DNA from: Patescibacteria group bacterium | GTDB taxonomy: Bacteria > Patescibacteriota > Microgenomatia > UBA1406 > GWC2-37-13 | Assembly: GCA_023380935.1 (NCBI GenBank) | Contig: JAMCST010000016.1 | Span: 25,073 to 89,072, forward strand | Direction: 5' to 3' | Length of the DNA stretch: 64,000 nt | Notes under the pieces: generated by a model | What the model was told of the DNA's origin: nothing | The model's input: only the letters and a program-made list of their open reading frames with translations | Database searches by the model: none | Program-made: the position numbers and the translations under genes | Shown here: in pieces, positions 34,714-44,075 of the stretch | Numbering within the stretch: position 1 is the first letter of the stretch | How the letters are laid out: the number at the start of each line of letters is the position of its first letter

Positions 34714-35532
34714 TTACAGTGTGTCTTCATATTTTGCATGTTCATCTCTGATTACATCCCACTGTTTTTTTGCTTCTATATTTGGACAGTAAACTGAACA
34801 CGTTGATGAAAAATGAACCATCTGTAAATTTGGCGCTGGAAGAAACATGGCAACTAATTGACGCAATTCTTCTGCTTTTTTTCTGGTTAAACCGACAAAC
34901 CAATTAGCATACTCATCTCCACAAAAAGACATAATAAACGGTCTCCCATTTATGACGTCTAAAATGCGGTCTGCTTCTTCCATGGGGAATGGGTACAAAG
35001 AAGTAAAGTCTTGTTCTCTAATACTATCGCATACTGTTGAAAAGTTGCTTGGAATTAAATGTGCCTGACTAAGATGAATAGTGCCTCTCCAAAATGACCT
35101 ACTTACCCCCGCCTTGCCCCAATTCCCTATATGAACACCATCAATTCCATCCCCCATGTCGTAGTCAGGATGATAATCAACCAAAAGCATTATTCTGTTG
35201 ACATCTGGCTCTATTGGACGAGCACTATCAAGATAATGTAATAAACGATTGTGCACACCGGTTAATAGTAAAGGAACCCTTTTCCCTTTAACGTATACAT
35301 CTCGTCGGGGATAGCAAACATCAATTCCTGGCAATATTCGTTTGTAATATTGTTCGTTAACCTTCACGCTGGGCGGATACACGGCGTCGCGAGACGATTC
35401 ATATATTAATGGTTCTTGCCACGCGCCCGGGCCCTCATAAACATAATTCAGACCACCATAGTGTGTAGTATACATTTGTTCACAAGACAACATAGCTAAT
35501 AACGATTTATTAAAACTGTTCCAAATATCCAA
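34714..35532 (-). CDS. Arginase-fold-like protein (UPF0489-like), unknown substrate
   Basis: 272 residues, starting at TTG with TATAAT 11 bases upstream; a shorter start at 35493 is possible. The segment IMLLVDYHPDYDMGDG carries a D-x-H-x-D metal pattern as in arginase/agmatinase and UPF0489 proteins. HIGNWGKAG, FIMSFCGDEY and a late GLTRKKAEELRQL are other conserved-looking pieces. Members related to UPF0489 include peptide arginases that turn Arg into ornithine in modified peptides, but no peptide precursor is visible nearby. The gene is AT-rich compared with the core genome. Assignment is tentative. Confidence 0.5.
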   Translation of the reverse strand: MDIWNSFNKSLLAMLSCEQMYTTHYGGLNYVYEGPGAWQEPLIYESSRDAVYPPSVKVNEQYYKRILPGIDVCYPRRDVYVKGKRVPLLLTGVHNRLLHYLDSARPIEPDVNRIMLLVDYHPDYDMGDGIDGVHIGNWGKAGVSRSFWRGTIHLSQAHLIPSNFSTVCDSIREQDFTSLYPFPMEEADRILDVINGRPFIMSFCGDEYANWFVGLTRKKAEELRQLVAMFLPAPNLQMVHFSSTCSVYCPNIEAKKQWDVIRDEHAKYEDTL

Positions 35533-35576
35533 TCCTGATGTATATTATACCCTATAGTACTAGATATAGAAAGATT

Positions 35577-36434
35577 TTATGCGCTAATCAGTATCACCTC
35601 GACCACGGCCAGACCGATGCCGATGCCCTGGCGCAGACTAAACTTCTCTTTGAGAAAGATCACCGCTAGTGTCACGGTAAGAATGGTGTAGGTGGAGGCG
35701 ACCGGAGCGATCAGTGACACTGGGCCGTGATCAAAGGCCAAAAAATAGAGCAGCGACCCGACCCAAAGGATGACCGTTCCCAAAATCGTCGGCAGAAAAT
35801 TAGATCGGGAAAGCGCCGGAAGCGCCCGCCCGGGACGGTCAATCAAATAGTTGAACACCGACACCAACTGCAAGACGATGGCCAAAAAAAACAGGTGTGA
35901 GGGCGCGCCAATCCAGTTGGTCGATAGCTTGGCGAGAAAATCGCTTGCTCCCAGCGCCAAGGCGGTCAAGGTCCCCCAGACAACCCAGTGCGACCCGGTC
36001 ACCGACCGTCGCGGTCGCCCAACAGGAAGAGTCAGCAAGAGACCGGCTAAAATAACCAAAACCACTCCTAACCCCTGGTGCAAACGCATGGTTTCGTGAA
36101 GAAAAATCAAAGATAACACCGTCGTCACTACCGGACTGGTCGCCACCAGGGTCGAGGTTAATGCCAGTTCGCCCTTGGAAATGGCGTAGAGAAAGAACAA
36201 ATTGCATACTGCCACAACCACAATTACCAATAGGTTAACCGGACTAGGTAAGTTGAGATGAAACCGGGAAATCACCAACACCACTGGCAACCAGATAACC
36301 AGTTTGAAAAAATTGGAGAAGATGTTATTCCACAGGGGCGAGATATGACTAAAACCTTTTTTCACCAGGATCTGCGCCGCCGACCACAACACCACGGCGC
36401 TTAGGGTCAGAACCAGCCAGGTGGACATTCTCAT
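35577..36434 (-). CDS. EamA/DMT family transporter
   Basis: 285 residues, ten membrane helices in two repeated halves. Typical signatures: LTSTLVATSPVVTTVLSLIF and LHETMRLHQGLGVVLVILAG in the first half, and VASTYTILTVTLAVIFLKE with KFSLRQGIGIGLAVVEVIL in the second. Drug/metabolite exporters or sugar/amino-acid carriers belong to this family; the substrate is unknown. It is divergent from the gene at 36493. Confidence 0.9.
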   Translation of the reverse strand: MRMSTWLVLTLSAVVLWSAAQILVKKGFSHISPLWNNIFSNFFKLVIWLPVVLVISRFHLNLPSPVNLLVIVVVAVCNLFFLYAISKGELALTSTLVATSPVVTTVLSLIFLHETMRLHQGLGVVLVILAGLLLTLPVGRPRRSVTGSHWVVWGTLTALALGASDFLAKLSTNWIGAPSHLFFLAIVLQLVSVFNYLIDRPGRALPALSRSNFLPTILGTVILWVGSLLYFLAFDHGPVSLIAPVASTYTILTVTLAVIFLKEKFSLRQGIGIGLAVVEVILISA

Positions 36435-36457
36435 AGTATATCAGGTGGTACTTTGAT

Positions 36458-36486
36458 TTGCTTTTATATATTTGGTTAGATATAAT
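36458..36486 (+). promoter_or_regulatory. Promoter, leaderless type, for the gene at 36493
   Basis: TTGCTT at 36458-36463 and TATAAT at 36481-36486 with a 17-base spacer; ATG starts 6 bases after the -10 box. Confidence 0.75.
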
Positions 36487-36492
36487 TAAATT

Positions 36493-38361
36493 ATGGAGCA
36501 AGACAACAATAAAAACACTAATTCAAGCGTCGGTTTGCCTCCGATTAAAACCTTGTTCAGCGAATCGTGGCAGGCTTTTACCCGTAGTTTGCTTGGTTTG
36601 TTCATCCTCAATATCGGCGCGTTTATCGCCACTATTTTGGCCGTTATCTTAACGGTTGGAGCGCTTTTCTTCACCGCTATAAAAAATCCTGTAGTACAAA
36701 AATGGTTAGTGTTTTTACGCGCACCCGGACAGTCTGTTTGGCCATCCTTCCAGTGGTCGGCGCTATCACCTTTTATCACTCTGCTCGTGGTCGTTTTTGT
36801 GGTGGTTGTTCTAATTGGCCTTACTGCCGGAATCGGTTCGGTACTGATCGTCGCCAATCAGGGACAACTGTCGGTGGGCAAAGCGTTGCGCCGGAGTCTG
36901 AGCCTGATTATCCCCTTGCTCCTTACCACCTTATTGGCCGGTTTGATTAACTTGGGAAGTCTGGCGCTTTTTTTCCTACCGGTTTTGATCGTCAGCTGTC
37001 TGTTGGCCTACGTCAACTTTGCGGTGATTTTGGAAAACAAACGCTACCTCCAGGCCATTAAGTCCAGTGTTCAGACCGTTGGGCAACACTTTGGAGAAAT
37101 CGTGGTTCGTTTCCTAATCTACTGGTTGATCTATGTGGGAATCGCCATACTAGTGCCGGGCCTCGTCCGCAAACTCGATCCGCAAACCACAGCTAGTGTC
37201 GCAATTTTGTCTTTTGTCGTCAACTACCTGCTCGGCTGGTTTGGAATGGCGTTTTCCCTGACGCTGTACCGCCAAGCCAAAGCCGTCACCGACCCCAGCC
37301 GCCCGGCCAACCTAACCTGGATTTTGATCGTAACCGTTCTCGGATGGATTATTATTGCTTTGGTGAGTTTTGCCGGTTATCAAGGCGCCAGCCGCCTGAT
37401 CAAATCGGGCCGATGGCAGTCTATGTTTAACCGGGCCGCGACAAACCGATCAAAGACTAATGCGATTATGGCGCTTGCTCCGTCTGCCTGCGGCCTGTCA
37501 ATTCCGGTGCCAGCCACCACCGCCACCAGCGAAGGAAAACTGCGTAAATGGCTTTACGAAGAGATACCGCTCGACAAAAACAATTTTTATGTTCTCGATA
37601 GCGACGTTTTTCCGGTTGATTACGTATTGGGGTCTATCATTAGCTTTAAATCCGAGGTTGCCCAGGCGGAAAACGGCCAATACAACCTGGGCTATCCGGG
37701 ACTGAATGTTTTCTGCGTAGACAACAACAAGGGCCTGACGCTGGAAGAGTACAAGTCTCTGGCTTTAGCTAACAAACACTTTACCGTAACAGTGCAAAAA
37801 GATATGCACTGGGGAGAAGTAACGGTGGTTCCGGTGCTGGTCGAAGGTAAATTTAAAGATCAGCCGCTTCAAGAACCGGCGTTTCTGGCCGTCAGTCAAG
37901 ACGGCAGCCGGTTACTTTATATCCGCATCTGGTCGGCGACGAAATCAGATCCTCTAGCGAAAACCATTACCCAAGACATCCAAACCATCTTAGACAACCT
38001 TAAATACCGCAGTGCCAAAGGCAAGTTAAACGAAATGACCTTTGCCCAACCAACTAGTGCTCCAGCCGCTCCGGTTAACCAAATTCCCAACTGCACCCAG
38101 TTTACCATCCGAGAAGGCGAGTTTGCCAGCGATAAATGCTACACCAGCAAAGACCTGGCCGACCTGCAGTATTATATCCAGCGGTTTAACAGCGCCGTAT
38201 CGATGAATAATGCCGCGATCGCCTCAATGCAAATCACCTGCAACGGGAGCGATTTTTTCAAAAATTCCTGCGAGCGCGACAAGGCGCAAAAGGCCCAGGC
38301 GGAAAACGACATTAACCAGTACCGTACTACGATTCAAGGGATTATTGCCAAAGGGAAATAA
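36493..38361 (+). CDS. Large polytopic membrane protein with extracytoplasmic C-terminal domain, unknown
   Basis: 622 residues, not recognised. A short polar N-terminus and amphipathic segment (PIKTLFSESWQAFTRSLLGL) precede about seven membrane helices (residues about 35-300), including LAGLINLGSLALFFLPVLIV and a last anchor WILIVTVLGWIIIALVSF. The 320-residue tail has an unknown domain (about 330-530) and a Cys-containing helical end (CTQFTIREGEFASDKCYTS, CNGSDFFKNSCERD). The N-terminal half resembles membrane domains seen in stress or phosphodiesterase-associated integral proteins, but this is only a general likeness. Confidence 0.65.
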   Translation: MEQDNNKNTNSSVGLPPIKTLFSESWQAFTRSLLGLFILNIGAFIATILAVILTVGALFFTAIKNPVVQKWLVFLRAPGQSVWPSFQWSALSPFITLLVVVFVVVVLIGLTAGIGSVLIVANQGQLSVGKALRRSLSLIIPLLLTTLLAGLINLGSLALFFLPVLIVSCLLAYVNFAVILENKRYLQAIKSSVQTVGQHFGEIVVRFLIYWLIYVGIAILVPGLVRKLDPQTTASVAILSFVVNYLLGWFGMAFSLTLYRQAKAVTDPSRPANLTWILIVTVLGWIIIALVSFAGYQGASRLIKSGRWQSMFNRAATNRSKTNAIMALAPSACGLSIPVPATTATSEGKLRKWLYEEIPLDKNNFYVLDSDVFPVDYVLGSIISFKSEVAQAENGQYNLGYPGLNVFCVDNNKGLTLEEYKSLALANKHFTVTVQKDMHWGEVTVVPVLVEGKFKDQPLQEPAFLAVSQDGSRLLYIRIWSATKSDPLAKTITQDIQTILDNLKYRSAKGKLNEMTFAQPTSAPAAPVNQIPNCTQFTIREGEFASDKCYTSKDLADLQYYIQRFNSAVSMNNAAIASMQITCNGSDFFKNSCERDKAQKAQAENDINQYRTTIQGIIAKGK

Positions 38362-38371
38362 GATCGCCCCA

Positions 38372-38962
38372 TCATAAATAACGGATAGTGTGTCTGGGGA
38401 CATGACCGGTTCTACTGATGGATTCCCATGCGTTTGACGAAGAAGTCGTAAACTCCAAAATAGGCAGACCCGGTTGACCGCCATTTAATTGTCTCGGCTC
38501 GAGCTTGACCCCGATTAGATATTCAGTTGAGTTGCCATTTGGGTTACCATCATGTACTATCTCAACCATGCAGACTCCAGCTTTTACGGCGGCGTGCATA
38601 AAATCCAACGGCAATAATCGGGTTTGGATAGCCATCCGCGTGGCTTTAGTAGCAGTATTGCCACCTGTCCCGTTACTGCATTCACCATTGGCTGATAAAT
38701 AAAGTGCCTCCACTCGACACACGCCTGGATAAGTATATGATCGTTGGTACCCAACCGCTTGTCTCCCTACCACGATTGGGCCAAAACTACTTCCAGTCAC
38801 CACGGGGACACCATAATTATTCATGGGGTCTTTATCACCTACCCATGGTTGGAATCTGGTCAGATCAAGCATGGCCTGATCGAAAGGAAGCGGACGCAGA
38901 CCACACGGATTAGCTGGTTCCCATTGGCTTTCGCTATGCCCATTTCTCCCCTCTATCCCCAT
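38372..38962 (-). CDS. Hypothetical protein
   Basis: 196 residues, not recognised, and no signal peptide or membrane helix seen. Three Cys, many Gly/Asn/Thr. A continuous open frame with balanced composition and tight packing to both neighbours (10 bases to the convergent gene) is the main support; overlapping open frames on the other strand are shorter. No clear promoter at the chosen start, which may be further in. Confidence is low to moderate. Confidence 0.4.
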   Translation of the reverse strand: MGIEGRNGHSESQWEPANPCGLRPLPFDQAMLDLTRFQPWVGDKDPMNNYGVPVVTGSSFGPIVVGRQAVGYQRSYTYPGVCRVEALYLSANGECSNGTGGNTATKATRMAIQTRLLPLDFMHAAVKAGVCMVEIVHDGNPNGNSTEYLIGVKLEPRQLNGGQPGLPILEFTTSSSNAWESISRTGHVPRHTIRYL

Positions 38963-38996
38963 AACCTACTGGTGATAACTGATAACCGCGGCTAAG

Positions 38997-39866
38997 TTAT
39001 CTTTTCATCGGCACCACTTTGGTTCTACTGCCGTCGTTTTCCAGGTTTAATACATTGACCAGTTCGGCGTTGGACGGAACCACAAACTTGGTGTTGTTTT
39101 CCAACACGGTAGCCGATACCTCCAACCGTCTCCAAGCCTGGGCCTTGGTATCAAAATACTTGTTGGCGGCGGCGGCTACTTTTTGGATGGCGGCCGCTTC
39201 GGCGTCGGCGCGCAGAATCTTGGCTTTGGCATCGCCCTCGGCTTTGAGGATCTCGGCGGATTTTTTTCCGTCGGCTTCCAGTATTTGGCTTTGTTTAACC
39301 CCTTCCGACTGTAAAATCGCCGCCCGCTTTTCCCGCTCCGCCTTCATTTGCAGACCCATCGCCTGGGTAATCTCCTGGGGCGGCTCGATTTTTTGCACCT
39401 CGACCCGCGTCACCTTCACTCCCCAATTATGGGTGACTTCGTCCAGTACGTCGCGTAAACTCGTATTAATCACGTCGCGCGCCACCAGGGTTTCATCAAG
39501 CGTTTTATCACCCACCACATTCCTCAGGTTGGTCTGCGCCAGGGTGGTGGCCGCCGTATCAAAATCTTCCACTTCAAACTCCGCCTTCACCGGATCGATC
39601 ACTTTAAAATAAATCACCGCGTCAACCAATACCGTTACGTTGTCCTTGGTGATCACCTGTTGCGGTTCCACTTGGATTACCTTTTCCCGGACATCAACCG
39701 TAATTAAACTCTCAATATAGGGAAAGATTAAATTCAAACCCGGTTCCGCAATTGATTTGAATTTACCCAGCCGTAACACCACTCCTTTTTCGAATTGATT
39801 AATGATCCGTACCGATTTTAACAAAGTTACCAGAGCCAATATGACAAGTATGATAAGTAGGGGCAT
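38997..39866 (-). CDS. SPFH/band 7 (stomatin-like) protein
   Basis: 289 residues. An N-terminal membrane helix (MPLLIILVILALVTLLKSV) is followed by the SPFH domain: INQFEKGVVLRLGKF, GLNLIFPYIE, VDVREKVIQVEPQQVITKDN, and VEDFDTAATTLAQTNLRNVVG. A long Ala/Lys/Glu coiled coil (AEREKRAAILQSEG, AEGDAKAKILRAD) and the C-terminal VVPSNAELVNVLNLEND complete a slipin/paraslipin. It forms membrane microdomain scaffolds and pairs with the NfeD protein encoded 30 bases upstream, a well-known operon. Confidence 0.95.
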   Translation of the reverse strand: MPLLIILVILALVTLLKSVRIINQFEKGVVLRLGKFKSIAEPGLNLIFPYIESLITVDVREKVIQVEPQQVITKDNVTVLVDAVIYFKVIDPVKAEFEVEDFDTAATTLAQTNLRNVVGDKTLDETLVARDVINTSLRDVLDEVTHNWGVKVTRVEVQKIEPPQEITQAMGLQMKAEREKRAAILQSEGVKQSQILEADGKKSAEILKAEGDAKAKILRADAEAAAIQKVAAAANKYFDTKAQAWRRLEVSATVLENNTKFVVPSNAELVNVLNLENDGSRTKVVPMKR

Positions 39867-39896
39867 AATAGAATTTAGAATTTATAATTTTGCAAA

Positions 39897-40319
39897 TTAT
39901 TTTACCCTCAGCGTGACACCTGATACTGATTCGATGACGACGCCCTGATCAACCGCAATTGACCGGTCGCTTTCCGCCCGCCAGATTTCTCCTTCGAACT
40001 TTACCTGTCCGGGGCGACCCGTTTCGATCTTTTTTACCACAAAAGCTTTTTTGCCGATTAAGCGATCGACGTTGGTTTCTTTGGTGGCGATCGCCAGTTT
40101 TTGTTTGATAAAACGCCGGCCGGCGATCAGATAAACGACGACGAGCACGACGGTGGCCACCAACGCCGTGGAAAACGACCCAAGCATAATTCCCAGACCG
40201 CCGGATACCATCAGGATGATTCCGATCAGAAGCAGATCAAAACCGGTGACCGCCCCGAGAAGAATTTCGACAATCACGCAGACGATACCACCGATCACCA
40301 AGAGATAGTTGTTATCCAT
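39897..40319 (-). CDS. NfeD-like membrane protein
   Basis: 140 residues. Membrane helices span about 5-75 (LVIGGIVCVIVEILLGAVTG, LLLIGIILMVSGGLGIMLGSF, LVATVVLVVVYLIAG), then a C-terminal OB-fold: LIGKKAFVVKKIETGRPGQV, FEGEIWRAESDRSIAVDQGV and VIESVSGVTLRV. This is the short NfeD type without the protease domain. Partner of the downstream stomatin-like protein. Confidence 0.92.
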   Translation of the reverse strand: MDNNYLLVIGGIVCVIVEILLGAVTGFDLLLIGIILMVSGGLGIMLGSFSTALVATVVLVVVYLIAGRRFIKQKLAIATKETNVDRLIGKKAFVVKKIETGRPGQVKFEGEIWRAESDRSIAVDQGVVIESVSGVTLRVK

Positions 40320-40413
40320 CAGTCCCTATTTTACCAAACAACGGCTTAAAACGCCACCGGATCGAGGTTGGGTTTGAAAACGCGCACCAAATCTCTATAA
40401 TGTCATTACGTTT

Positions 40414-41748
40414 ATGCAGCTGATTGCCGATTTGCAAATCCACTCCAAATACTCGCGCGCCGTCTCCCAGAAAATGGATTTATTTGAGGTGGCAACTTGG
40501 GCGGACAAAAAGGGAATCGGATTAATGGCGACCGGCGACTGGACTCATCCGTTCTGGTTTCAACACATCAAAGATACGCTCGAAGAAACCCGGCCGGGAA
40601 TTTTTCGCATTAAAAACAAACCGTACAAGACGCGGTTTTTCCTGTCCACCGAGATCTCCAGCATCTACTCTCAAGGCGGCCAGACGCGCCGGATCCACAA
40701 TCTTATCTTTTCTCCCAATCTTTCCACTTGTGAAAAAATCATCAAGGAGATGCAGCGGCGCGGCTGCAATCTGCGCGCTGATGGCCGGCCGATCGTCGGC
40801 CTCTCCTCAAAAGAACTGCTGGAAATGGTGCTGGAGATCGACGATCGCTGTCTGTTCATTCCGGCCCACGCCTGGACGCCGTGGTTTGCCATTTTTGGCT
40901 CCAAATCGGGTTTTTCTTCGATCCGGGAATGTTTCGGCGACCTGGAAAAACACATCTATGCCGTCGAGACCGGACTATCATCCGATCCGATCATGAACTG
41001 GCAGATCGCCGAACTGGACCACCGTTCCTTGGTGTCGTTTTCCGACGCCCATTCGGCGCCCAAAATCGGCCGGGAGGCCACCGTGTTTGTCACCGATACC
41101 AAAAATGGCGACCCTCCGCTTGATTTCAACTACCAGGACGTCGCCGACGCCATCAAACAAACGTCAACCGGACGCTTGAAGATCGGGTATACCGTCGAGT
41201 TTTTCCCCGAGGAGGGCAAATACCACTGGTCCGGCCACCGCAGCTGCAACGTCAAATATTCTCCCGACCAGCTCGACAAAAACGGAAAAATCTGCCCGGT
41301 CTGCCACCAACCCTTAACGATCGGCGTCGAAAACCAGGTGCGTGACCGGTCGACACACATCATCCATTCCCAAGACCTGGTACTGTTGAAAAACGCCGCT
41401 GGGCTAACCTTTGTTTACGACCAGGAAAAGAAACGGCGGCCGTTTGTCTCGATCGTGCCGTTGCTTGAGGTGTTGAGCGAAATCAACCATGGTTCCGCGG
41501 TCAAGGCGCTGCGCGAATACGACCGTTTAACCGCCAATTTCACCAACGAGTTTGATCTATTGCTGCGCCAGTCTTATGAGGAGATCGAACGCGCCGGCGG
41601 CCTTCGGTTGCGCCAGGCGATCGAGATCGTCCGCAACCGCCAGGTGGTGGTTGACCCGGGTTACGACGGTGTTTTCGGGGTGGTTAAGATCTTCAGCGAC
41701 CAAAAAGAATCGGGAAACGACCCGGCCAACCAACCCAGCTTATTTTGA
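40414..41748 (+). CDS. PHP-domain endonuclease Q family protein (EndoQ)
   Basis: 444 residues. A PHP metallo-hydrolase domain begins MQLIADLQIHSKYSRAVSQKM and continues GLMATGDWTHPFW, LSTEISSIYSQGG, IFIPAHAWTPWFA-like FIPAHAWTPW, and LVSFSDAHSAPKIGREAT, all metal-binding His/Asp/Glu segments. A zinc-finger-like part follows: RSCNVKYSP and ICPVCHQPL. The order PHP then Cys motif then helical tail matches EndoQ, which nicks DNA 5' of deaminated bases and is mainly archaeal with scattered bacteria. TATAAT at 40396-40401 lies upstream. First gene of a run with the next two. Confidence 0.82.
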   Translation: MQLIADLQIHSKYSRAVSQKMDLFEVATWADKKGIGLMATGDWTHPFWFQHIKDTLEETRPGIFRIKNKPYKTRFFLSTEISSIYSQGGQTRRIHNLIFSPNLSTCEKIIKEMQRRGCNLRADGRPIVGLSSKELLEMVLEIDDRCLFIPAHAWTPWFAIFGSKSGFSSIRECFGDLEKHIYAVETGLSSDPIMNWQIAELDHRSLVSFSDAHSAPKIGREATVFVTDTKNGDPPLDFNYQDVADAIKQTSTGRLKIGYTVEFFPEEGKYHWSGHRSCNVKYSPDQLDKNGKICPVCHQPLTIGVENQVRDRSTHIIHSQDLVLLKNAAGLTFVYDQEKKRRPFVSIVPLLEVLSEINHGSAVKALREYDRLTANFTNEFDLLLRQSYEEIERAGGLRLRQAIEIVRNRQVVVDPGYDGVFGVVKIFSDQKESGNDPANQPSLF

Positions 41749-41757
41749 CGCACCACC

Positions 41758-43038
41758 ATGGGTAAAACCACCAATCGCGTTACCGCAAAAACCCTTAACG
41801 CCTGGTTGATCTTTATCTTTGTGCTGCTTTTGCCGACCCAACTGGGTAGGCATTTTTTTCCTCCTTTTGCCTTTTTATCCGGCGTCCGCAGCGACTATTT
41901 GGCGCCGACGCTATACCTGACCGATTTAGTGGCGGGATTATTGGTGTTGTTCAATTATCACGTCGTTGTCCGACCGCTGGCGTTATGGATAAAAACCCAC
42001 CCGTGGTTGGCGGTCGCCACGCTGCTATTTGCCGGCGTGAACACGATCGGAGCATTGACGCCGGCCGTGGCATTTTATCAGTGGTTAAAAATCGTGGAGT
42101 GGGTCGGCGTACTGCTCGTGTTTGTCCAAACGCCGGTCCGGCCCGAATTGATCATTACCGCGTTGTTTATTGGTGGCCTGGGAGAATCACTGTTGGCCAT
42201 ATTCCAGTTGATCAATCATCATGCGGTCGGCGGGCTGATGTACTGGATAGGTGAACGCCCCCTGAATCTTGCCCTACCGGGCGTAGCTAAAATCGGTTTA
42301 AGCGGAAAGGAACTACTGCGACCATACGGATCATTTTCCCACCCCAACTCATTGGCCGGATTTTATCTGTTAATCTATGTCTGGCTGGTCGGTTGCAGGG
42401 AAAACCGGCCCGGTCTGGTCGGCGCGGTTCTGTTGCCGCTATTGGCCACCGTCCTCGTGTTTTTTTCTTTTTCCAAGGTCGCTATCGCCACGTTTTTGTT
42501 GATCAATACTTTTTATTGGTTCGGTCGGCTGCGGCATTCCCGGTCATCAAAACGGTCCGGCTGTCGTCTTTGCGTTCTACCCAAGATTGCGGTTCCCGTT
42601 TTGTTGTCCCTGGTTTTTTTTGCCGGCCAATCTGACCCGCTCACTCTTCAAAAAAGACTGGGGTTGATTAAAAACGCCTGGGTGATTTTTACGCGATCTC
42701 CGTGGATTGGGGTCGGGATGGGAAATTATCTGATAGCGCAAAATCAACTGGCATATCGGCTCTTGGACTACTCCCAGCAACCGGTACATAATATTTTTTT
42801 TCTTTGGTTGTGCGGAGTCGGTCTGGTGGGAACCGCGGTAACGTGTGCAGCTGTCCGGTCGGCGGCTGCCCGGATTAAAAAAAACCGCTGGCCGGTGTTG
42901 ATAATGGTTCTGGCCGCCGTCTTTATCAGCGGCAGCTTTGACCACTACTGGCTAACCCTGCAGCAAAACTGGCTGTTAACGGCGGTTGTCTTCGGTTATA
43001 CTGTAAACTCAATCAGTACGTCAACCAAACGAAGTTGA
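41758..43038 (+). CDS. O-antigen ligase/polymerase-like membrane protein
   Basis: 426 residues, about 11 membrane helices. The Wzy_C signature is visible: RPYGSFSHPNSLAGFYLLIY (about 187-206), FSFSKVAIATFLLI and, in the large periplasmic loop, FTRSPWIGVGMGNYLI with VHNIFFLWLCGVGLVG, containing the conserved Arg and His. Such proteins ligate or polymerise polyprenyl-linked glycans on the outer face of the membrane. Nine bases after the EndoQ gene and 24 before an acyltransferase that could decorate the same glycan. Confidence 0.88.
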   Translation: MGKTTNRVTAKTLNAWLIFIFVLLLPTQLGRHFFPPFAFLSGVRSDYLAPTLYLTDLVAGLLVLFNYHVVVRPLALWIKTHPWLAVATLLFAGVNTIGALTPAVAFYQWLKIVEWVGVLLVFVQTPVRPELIITALFIGGLGESLLAIFQLINHHAVGGLMYWIGERPLNLALPGVAKIGLSGKELLRPYGSFSHPNSLAGFYLLIYVWLVGCRENRPGLVGAVLLPLLATVLVFFSFSKVAIATFLLINTFYWFGRLRHSRSSKRSGCRLCVLPKIAVPVLLSLVFFAGQSDPLTLQKRLGLIKNAWVIFTRSPWIGVGMGNYLIAQNQLAYRLLDYSQQPVHNIFFLWLCGVGLVGTAVTCAAVRSAAARIKKNRWPVLIMVLAAVFISGSFDHYWLTLQQNWLLTAVVFGYTVNSISTSTKRS

Positions 43039-43062
43039 TCGCTGATTTGCCCAACGACCATT

Positions 43063-44031
43063 ATGCGTAATTCCACCATTGACTCGCTGCGCGGCCTGGC
43101 AATCGTCGCCATGATCATGCTCCATACTAATGCCTATTTCCTTTCCCGGGGCGGCTGGGTAAGTTTCAGCTGGAACTGGCTCCATTTTGCCGTTGCCCTG
43201 TTTGTTTTCTGTTCGGTCTATTTGTTTTGGAAAAAAGCGCCGGCTCAACCCTATCCGGTTATGGAGTATATAAAAAAACGTGTGCTGCGACTGTTAATTC
43301 CTTACTATATGTTCCTGTTGGTTTTCCTGCCGATTATATATCTTGGCGAGCCGCAAAAAATCACTCCGGCCTTCCTGTGGCAGAATTTGACACTAACCGG
43401 CGGTCTCGACCTCAACTGGCTGGTGGCGTTGTTTCTTTGCCTGACGCTGCTGCAGCCGTTGCTTGACCACTGGCGTAGAAACAGACCGGCGCTGTTTCAT
43501 CTGTATGGAATAGTTAGTTTGTCTAGCGCCGTGGCGTTTCTGTTTTACCGGCCGGCGCACTATAAACTAATCATGTGGTTGCCCTGGTCGGTCTTGCTTG
43601 TCTACGCTTATTTTTTTGTGGTAAACGAAAAACGCCGGCTCTGGTGGGTTGGTAGTGTTTTCGGCGGGTTAATACTGGTGATTGCCGCCTATCAGGTCTT
43701 GATTTTAAGAAAGGCGCCGCTGGGTATGTACCAAAACAAATATCCTCCCAACCTATTGGTGATCGCCTACGGCCTCGTAGCAATTACCGCCTTATATATA
43801 ATCTGCCGGACCGTTAATCGCTGCCTGCCGCTTAACCGGTTGGGGCTGGGTTTTTTCAGCCGATATTCTTACGAAATCTTTTTTCTCCATTTCTTGGTCA
43901 TTTACATTCTAACCGTCTTTTTTAAGATTGCCTTTTCCCCGCTCGGTTTTTTTGTCGGCGTATTGGCCATAACGATTGCCACGCAAATCGGGCTGAACAA
44001 ACTCCGCCAGTTTTTGTTTTCAGTTAATTAA
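43063..44031 (+). CDS. Acyltransferase 3 family membrane protein
   Basis: 322 residues, about ten helices. It begins MRNSTIDSLRGLAIVAMIML, followed by HTNAYF with the family's catalytic His. RVLRLLIPYYMFLLVFLPII and FFSRYSYEIFFLHFLVIYIL are further landmarks. O-acetylates (or acylates) sugars on the cell surface; the co-directional O-antigen ligase-like gene supports a glycan substrate. A perfect palindrome at its 3' end serves as terminator. Confidence 0.9.
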   Translation: MRNSTIDSLRGLAIVAMIMLHTNAYFLSRGGWVSFSWNWLHFAVALFVFCSVYLFWKKAPAQPYPVMEYIKKRVLRLLIPYYMFLLVFLPIIYLGEPQKITPAFLWQNLTLTGGLDLNWLVALFLCLTLLQPLLDHWRRNRPALFHLYGIVSLSSAVAFLFYRPAHYKLIMWLPWSVLLVYAYFFVVNEKRRLWWVGSVFGGLILVIAAYQVLILRKAPLGMYQNKYPPNLLVIAYGLVAITALYIICRTVNRCLPLNRLGLGFFSRYSYEIFFLHFLVIYILTVFFKIAFSPLGFFVGVLAITIATQIGLNKLRQFLFSVN

Positions 44032-44042
44032 TTAACTGAAAA
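44017..44042. terminator. Bidirectional terminator (26-base perfect palindrome)
   Basis: TTTT, then CAGTTAATTAATTAACTG, then AAAA: a perfect palindrome located between two convergent genes (acyltransferase stop at 44031 is inside it; SpoIID-like stop at 44076). T runs follow the stem in either direction. The stem is AT-rich, so it may be a weak terminator. Confidence 0.5.
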
Positions 44043-44075
44043 AATAAATAGGGGAACGGTCGAGGTTTGGGGTTA

